From Algoriphagus sp. (GTDB taxonomy: Bacteria; Bacteroidota; Bacteroidia; Cytophagales; Cyclobacteriaceae): a stretch of 39,918 bases of DNA. Below the pieces are notes generated by a model that was not told the DNA's origin, searched no databases, and saw only the letters and a program-made list of their open reading frames with translations. Every line of letters starts with the position of its first letter. Position 1 is the stretch's first letter. A program made the translations under genes and the position numbers. Positions 33,832 to 39,918 of the stretch are shown here, piece after piece. The stretch is taken from assembly GCF_029254265.1 (NCBI RefSeq), contig NZ_JAQWXX010000079.1, forward strand, positions 1-39,918. Reading direction: 5' to 3'.

Positions 33832-34539
33832 TTACTTATCAGAAGGTTGTGCTGGCAATAGAATTTTAACTTTTTTTGGTTTAATAGATATTGCATCGAT
33901 ATGACCCATCTTTGACTGATTGGCTGTGCTAAAATGAAGATGGACAAAACTGTCTTTGTGTGTATAAATACCTTGCCCTGATTGGGAATAAAAACCGAAG
34001 ATTTCACCTTCTATAGACTCATAATTGTATTTATAACTAGTTACTCCTTCTTTGTATCCGGGCACATCGGGTGAGCGTGGAGCAACCACATGGATGGTTA
34101 GTCCATCAAATTCCCCTATTATTCTAAATGGAAATGGATTGGTAGTATCATAGCCTTGAGCTACGGCCAAGCTTTCTACGGCTTCCTGTATTTCTGCATC
34201 ACTTTCGGCTTTCATTTCTATTTCAAAAGTTTTCCATTTCTTTACATAAGCATAAACGAAGAATGGCGCTTTGGCCTGCTCATCTGTACTTACCGTAAGC
34301 ATTCCTTTTTCATCAGCAAAAGCGATCAAAGGCACGCCATTCAACACGGTAAGCTCACCCTGCATTTTTCCATAGGGGCCTAGTCCATAGAGATGATCTT
34401 TTGTAAATAAACTATCAATGCTGATGCTAGGGGAAAATCCATTTTGTCCCATCTGGCTCATTGAGCCTGAGTGCATTACTTGCGCTTCTAAATTCAAGGA
34501 AATCAAAAGTGCTATTAATAGGCTTGTAATTATTCTCAT
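33832..34539 (-). CDS. Exported acetolactate decarboxylase-like protein
   Basis: A 235-residue protein with signal peptide MRIITSLLIALLISLNLEAQ; the start at 34539 is chosen for this reason over a longer reading from 34638 inside the DinB-like gene. The mature part fits alpha-acetolactate decarboxylase: GELTVLNGVPLIAF with E62, FRIIGEFDGL with R139, and HLHFSTANQSKMGHIDA with the zinc histidines H200, H202 and H213. The known enzyme makes acetoin from acetolactate; exported forms exist in Gram-positive bacteria. It is the last gene of the ArsR-type operon, one base after the DinB-like stop. Activity is inferred from the retained ligands. Confidence 0.82.
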   Translation of the reverse strand: MRIITSLLIALLISLNLEAQVMHSGSMSQMGQNGFSPSISIDSLFTKDHLYGLGPYGKMQGELTVLNGVPLIAFADEKGMLTVSTDEQAKAPFFVYAYVKKWKTFEIEMKAESDAEIQEAVESLAVAQGYDTTNPFPFRIIGEFDGLTIHVVAPRSPDVPGYKEGVTSYKYNYESIEGEIFGFYSQSGQGIYTHKDSFVHLHFSTANQSKMGHIDAISIKPKKVKILLPAQPSDK

Positions 34540-34540
34540 A

Positions 34541-34996
34541 TTATAATCCGTATTTGTTAATAATTGCCAATTGTCCTGCGTGGTAAGTTGTGTGTGAAAC
34601 GATCCTTCCGAAGGCTTCCGCTTTGGTTTTGCTACCAAATTCTTTGGTGGAAATAGTCATTTCCCAATCTTCATCAGTTTGTTTTTCTACGATGGATTTA
34701 AGCTTTTCGAAGGATTCGGTGACATAGTTTTTCAAAGCTTCCAAATCTGTCCATTCACCTGTGTCTTTTTTATCAATAACTGTTTTGGCAGTCACTTTTA
34801 CCGTGTTATCCCCAAAAACATTTTTAGCAAAAAGTAACTCAACATCACCGATATGTCGAATTAGAAATCCCCCCGAATTTGGACATTCCCCCAGTTTTTT
34901 TCTTAAATCTTCGGAAGTGATATTTTCTAGTTGATTGGAAAATCTTGTTCTGGCTTCTATCCAAAGTTCAAGGAGTATTTCTGTTTTCTTTTTCAT
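34541..34996 (-). CDS. DinB-like four-helix protein
   Basis: A 151-residue protein of the DinB/YfiT-like superfamily. The metal-binding histidines are H48 (FLIRHIGDVE) and the pair in SHTTYHAGQLAI near the C-terminus, the usual three-His arrangement. Members often act as metal-dependent thiol S-transferases with bacillithiol or similar cofactors (known for some; inferred here). Its ATG overlaps the stop of the cupin gene by one base, so the pair is co-translated. Confidence 0.85.
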   Translation of the reverse strand: MKKKTEILLELWIEARTRFSNQLENITSEDLRKKLGECPNSGGFLIRHIGDVELLFAKNVFGDNTVKVTAKTVIDKKDTGEWTDLEALKNYVTESFEKLKSIVEKQTDEDWEMTISTKEFGSKTKAEAFGRIVSHTTYHAGQLAIINKYGL

Positions 34997-35283
34997 TATT
35001 TGATCAAGATTAGGTTGCTGTCAGTTTTTGCCAAAAGCCAATGCTTTACATCGGGTTCGATTTCGATGTAATCTCCTTGACAAATAATTTCTTTAATCCC
35101 TTTTTCATTTTCAAAAACCACCTCCCCAACAATCCCAAGTAATAAGGCTGGAGTTTTAGTCGTATGTTCTTTCATTTCGGCATTTGCCTCTAGTTTTATA
35201 GTAATTACTGAGCCTTCTGTTGGGCTGAATAATTTCTTTGTTTGTAGGGGTTTATTTTCGGTGAAATTGGAGTTGAGATGCAT
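34996..35283 (-). CDS. Small cupin-like protein
   Basis: A 95-residue single-domain cupin. The strand pattern fits: SVITIKLEANAEMKEHTTKT, then VVFENEKGIKEIICQGDYIE, with an EPDVKHWLLA tail. The histidines of motif 1 are reduced (EHTTK) and motif 2 keeps one His in VKHWL, so a metal site is uncertain. It lies 10 bases after the permease stop and overlaps the DinB-like gene. Confidence 0.75.
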   Translation of the reverse strand: MHLNSNFTENKPLQTKKLFSPTEGSVITIKLEANAEMKEHTTKTPALLLGIVGEVVFENEKGIKEIICQGDYIEIEPDVKHWLLAKTDSNLILIK

Positions 35284-35293
35284 GGCTATTTTT

Positions 35294-36268
35294 TTATAAA
35301 ATTATATTAAATAAGAATCCTGATAGAATGATAAAGAGTGTGACAACTCCGAAGTAGATGGAAATCAGTTTTATACTCATCACTTTTTTAAGCAAAGTTG
35401 CTTCTGGAATGGATAAACCAACCGTCGCCATCATAAAGGCTATTGCGGTACCAAGAGGTACTCCTTTAGCAACAAAAACCTGAATAACCGGGACAATTCC
35501 TGCGGCATTGGTATACATTGGTACCGCAAGAATTACCGCAAATGGAACAGTCCACCATTGTCCGCCGCCTAAGTATTGACCAAAAAAGTTATCCGGAACA
35601 TACCCGTGCATAAATGCCCCAATGGCAATACCAATAATCACATAAAGTACTACGCCCTTAACAATGTCCCAAGCTCCTCGGCTAATTCCTGGCAGGCGTT
35701 CCCCAAAAGTCATTTTTTCCTCTTCGTATTCCCCCTGCTGCATTTTACTTTCCAAAATCTTTTTCACCCAATCAGAAAGCATTGGCTCAAGATTGAATTT
35801 GCCTAATAACCAGCCGCCAATTGTACCCAACAAAATACCCGAGCCAGCATAAATCAAAGTTGCTTTAATGCCAAACATACCGATGAACATCGCAATGGCG
35901 ACTTCATTTACTAAGGGCGAAGTGATCAGGAAAGCAAAAGTTACCCCTAATGGAATACCTCCTTGGACAAAGCCAATAAACAGCGGAACTGAAGAACAGG
36001 AACAGAAAGGTGTAATGGCTCCGAAAATGGAAGCAAAAAGGTATTCTAATCCGTAGAGCTTTTTTCGATTGAGATAGTTTTTGAGCCTTTCAATAGGGAA
36101 GTAGGCGTTTACAATTCCCATTAAAAAAACAATCAGAAACAACAGAATAAGGATTTTCAATGTGTCGTACACAAAGAAATTCAAGGCTGTGCCTAAATGG
36201 GTTTCTGCTCCGATATTGAGAACGGAGTAGATCAGCCAGTCGGCAAAATGTTGTAACCAATCGAACAT
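35294..36268 (-). CDS. Predicted permease (ArsP/YraQ-like, DUF318)
   Basis: A 324-residue membrane protein with about eight transmembrane helices in two related halves. The first half carries TPFCSCSSVPLFIGFVQGGI (near residues 81-100) followed by FAFLITSPLVNEVAI, the signature of the predicted permease family that includes ArsP. The second half repeats it without cysteines (VPMYTNAAGIVPVIQVFVAK). Family members export trivalent organoarsenicals or metal-like substrates. The substrate here is open; the linked ArsR, thioredoxin and rhodanese point to a thiol-reactive metalloid (inference). It is followed by the cupin after 10 bases. Confidence 0.85.
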   Translation of the reverse strand: MFDWLQHFADWLIYSVLNIGAETHLGTALNFFVYDTLKILILLFLIVFLMGIVNAYFPIERLKNYLNRKKLYGLEYLFASIFGAITPFCSCSSVPLFIGFVQGGIPLGVTFAFLITSPLVNEVAIAMFIGMFGIKATLIYAGSGILLGTIGGWLLGKFNLEPMLSDWVKKILESKMQQGEYEEEKMTFGERLPGISRGAWDIVKGVVLYVIIGIAIGAFMHGYVPDNFFGQYLGGGQWWTVPFAVILAVPMYTNAAGIVPVIQVFVAKGVPLGTAIAFMMATVGLSIPEATLLKKVMSIKLISIYFGVVTLFIILSGFLFNIIL

Positions 36269-36279
36269 AATTTATTTTT

Positions 36280-36654
36280 TTAACAGCAACTGGAGCTGGC
36301 ACCATTGTCAATAACAATATCCGCATCGCCTTTTGTAGGAAAGCCCTTTTGCGCCCAACGAATCATCCCGTGTTGCATATTCACTACTTTATCGTATCCG
36401 TGATTTACCAAAAAACCAGCAGCTCTTAAACTCCTGCTTCCACTTTTGCAAACCATCACCACATCTTTGTCCTTTGGTATTTCATGGAAGCGCTCCTCAA
36501 ATTCACTTAATGGGATATTGAGAATAGCAGGCACGTCATATGCCAATTGCTCCACTTCGTCTTTTTCTCGGACATCAACTAATAACGCCCCATTTTTCAC
36601 CCATTTCTGTGTGGTTGTTGGGCAAATCTCTTTTACTAAAGTTTGACTTTCCAT
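36280..36654 (-). CDS. Rhodanese-like sulfurtransferase with C-terminal CC tail
   Basis: A 124-residue single-domain rhodanese. LLVDVREKDEVEQ opens the fold and VVMVCKSGSRSLRAAGFL carries the active cysteine C69 in the CKSGSRS loop. The protein ends in GASSSCC, so C123 and C124 form a vicinal pair beyond the domain; this tail could bind a soft metal or act as a second redox site (inference). It lies between the thioredoxin-like gene (4 bases) and the permease (11 bases). Confidence 0.88.
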   Translation of the reverse strand: MESQTLVKEICPTTTQKWVKNGALLVDVREKDEVEQLAYDVPAILNIPLSEFEERFHEIPKDKDVVMVCKSGSRSLRAAGFLVNHGYDKVVNMQHGMIRWAQKGFPTKGDADIVIDNGASSSCC

Positions 36655-36658
36655 GATC

Positions 36659-36895
36659 CTATTTTTTTAACAAATCAACAATTTCGGAAACCTGAGCAAT
36701 TCGGCCTTTTACTTTTATCTCGCCATTGATCATGAGCACAGGAGTAGTAAGCACATTGTATTTCATCATTTCTTCAATGTCTTCCACTTTTTCCACATTG
36801 GCTTCCATATTTGTTTTTTTTAGGGCTTCAAGCACATTGCTGTAGGTGGTTTTGCACTTTGGGCATCCCGGACCTAACACTTTTATTTCTGTCAT
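36659..36895 (-). CDS. Thioredoxin-fold redox protein, CPKC type
   Basis: A 78-residue small thioredoxin (TM0996/redox-active disulfide protein 2 type). The active site is C11-PK-C14 in VLGPGCPKCKTTYSNV, and the cis-proline loop is TTPVLMI near residues 50-56. Such proteins often sit next to ArsR and ArsP-like permeases and may deliver or reduce the exported substrate (known context, inferred role). It is 59 bases downstream of arsR. Confidence 0.88.
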   Translation of the reverse strand: MTEIKVLGPGCPKCKTTYSNVLEALKKTNMEANVEKVEDIEEMMKYNVLTTPVLMINGEIKVKGRIAQVSEIVDLLKK

Positions 36896-36954
36896 ATTTT
36901 TGATTTTTATATTCAGTTCGTTTTGGTTGTCTCAAGAATATTTTTGTATAGAAA

Positions 36955-37260
36955 TTATTCCAATACTTTGTTTAATAGGGTCTTAGCGAGATTAAAATTT
37001 TCTCTATTGATGCAGTACTTAGTTGTTGGTGGGGTAATATCACCTTGTATGAGTCCTGCTTCTTTAAGCTCTTTTAGGTGCTGTGAAAGCGTCGATTTAG
37101 CAATCGGAAGTTCCTCCGCCATATCGCCATGATAGCAGCAGGACTGGGAACTTAATAATTCCAGAATAGCGATGCGAACAGGATGTCCCAATGCTTTAGC
37201 AAATCGGGCTGTTAGTTCTTGTTCAGCTGTGAAATAATCGGTTTTAATAATGCTTGGCAT
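36955..37260 (-). CDS. ArsR/SmtB-family repressor
   Basis: A 101-residue winged-helix repressor. ALGHPVRIAILELLSSQSCC places a vicinal pair C41-C42 at the end of helix 3, a metal(loid)-sensing position in ArsR proteins. The recognition helix is AKSTLSQHLKELKEAGLI (residues 54-71). It is the first gene of the minus-strand operon running down to 33832, and represses it through the palindrome at 37275-37300 (inferred). It is divergent from katG. Confidence 0.9.
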   Translation of the reverse strand: MPSIIKTDYFTAEQELTARFAKALGHPVRIAILELLSSQSCCYHGDMAEELPIAKSTLSQHLKELKEAGLIQGDITPPTTKYCINRENFNLAKTLLNKVLE

Positions 37261-37274
37261 AAACTGTTAAAATC

Positions 37275-37300
37275 TATTGTTCGCAAATATACGAACAATA
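37275..37300 (-). promoter_or_regulatory. ArsR operator with embedded -7 promoter box
   Basis: A perfect 9-bp inverted repeat (TATTGTTCG 37275-37283, CGAACAATA 37292-37300) flanks 8 bases. On the minus strand these 8 bases read TATATTTG, an exact TAnnTTTG -7 element. A bound repressor dimer would therefore sit directly on the promoter. It lies 14 bases upstream of the arsR start. Confidence 0.82.
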
Positions 37301-39712
<2,412 letters not shown>

Positions 39713-39740
39713 TATCAAAAAGCAAGAATGAACTTTAGCA

Positions 39741-39777
39741 ATAAAACCAGCCCTAATGGACTGGTTTTATTTTTTTT
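39741..39777 (+). terminator. Intrinsic terminator after katG
   Basis: A 10-bp perfect stem (ATAAAACCAG at 39741-39750, CTGGTTTTAT at 39761-39770) with a 10-base loop is followed by seven T. It ends the katG transcript 65 bases after the stop codon. Confidence 0.88.
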
Positions 39778-39843
39778 CGAAAGAGGAATGATTAAGAGAA
39801 AAGAGAGTGTTCAGTTAAGTGTGTCTGCTAATTTTACAAATAG

Positions 39844-39918
39844 ATGACAAAGAAACGAACACTTGAAGAATTATTTAGTGATCCTCAGACGAGTGATCGG
39901 CTGAAAGAGCGGCTTTAC
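39844..39918 (+). CDS. Start of an unidentified gene (cut by the window end)
   Basis: An ATG at 39844 opens a frame that stays open to the end of the window (25 codons: MTKKRTLEELFSDPQTSDRL...). The peptide is charged, helical-looking and has no signal peptide. It is too short to assign. It lies 67 bases after the katG terminator, so it probably has its own promoter. Confidence 0.45.
   Translation, partial: MTKKRTLEELFSDPQTSDRLKERLY

Noticed and set aside
36966..36975. CTTTGTTTAA as another copy of the carotenoid operator motif
   Set aside because: It is a 9/10 match lying inside the arsR coding region, unrelated to pigment genes; near-matches arise by chance in this base composition.

Overview
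The window looks like chromosomal DNA of a pigmented Bacteroidetes bacterium of the Cytophagales (an Algoriphagus/Cyclobacteriaceae-like organism; inferred, not proven). Reasons: moderate-to-low GC, almost no Shine-Dalgarno sites, promoters that fit the Bacteroidetes pattern (TTTG, about 19 bases, TAnnTTTG), many lipoproteins, a TonB receptor with a carboxypeptidase-like N-terminal domain, and a carotenoid cluster with a fused CrtYcd-type lycopene cyclase.

Layout. (1) 255-14030, minus strand: a tandem array of twelve paralogous lipoproteins of 372-389 residues. The genes are packed head to tail with 5-11 base gaps or short overlaps. They fall into two C-terminal subfamilies. One member is frameshifted, one is a mosaic, and four gene junctions share an ~84 bp near-identical repeat. 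I cannot assign a function; from memory they resemble the Bacteroidetes DUF4221 group. (2) 14106-14411: a small DUF4286-like protein. (3) 14524-21962, plus strand: carotenoid genes in the order cruF-like, crtZ, MerR/CarH-like regulator, terminator, promoter, ECF sigma factor, crtI, crtB, crtYcd fusion, ispH, crtW. The regulator carries the W-x9-E-H motif of B12 photoreceptors. Copies of a 10-mer, TTTTGTTTAA, surround the promoter it probably controls. (4) 22044-25401: TonB-dependent receptor, YdeI/DUF1905-like protein, small outer-membrane protein. (5) 25426-30340, minus strand: aquaporin remnant, PLP decarboxylase, sulfatase lipoprotein, TMEM175-like channel, then a junk region built of a glycosyltransferase fragment fused to a sulfatase fragment, both with intact relatives close by. 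(6) 30395-33377, minus strand: glycosyltransferase 2, FAD oxidoreductase and CDP-alcohol phosphatidyltransferase. (7) 33832-37260, minus strand: an ArsR-type operon (ArsR, CPKC thioredoxin, rhodanese, permease, cupin, DinB-like protein, exported acetolactate decarboxylase-like protein). Its promoter -7 box is the spacer of a perfect palindrome. (8) 37454-39712, plus strand: a catalase-peroxidase with a lipoprotein-type signal, a terminator, and the start of another gene running off the end.

How the parts work together: the carotenoid genes give a route from phytoene to a monocyclic keto/hydroxy carotenoid (flexixanthin-like, inferred), likely under light/B12 control. IspH feeds the isoprenoid supply. 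GGPP synthase and a 3',4'-desaturase are not in the window. The lipoprotein array is the least explained part and the best candidate for an undescribed system. It reads as one long operon that has diversified by duplication and gene conversion.
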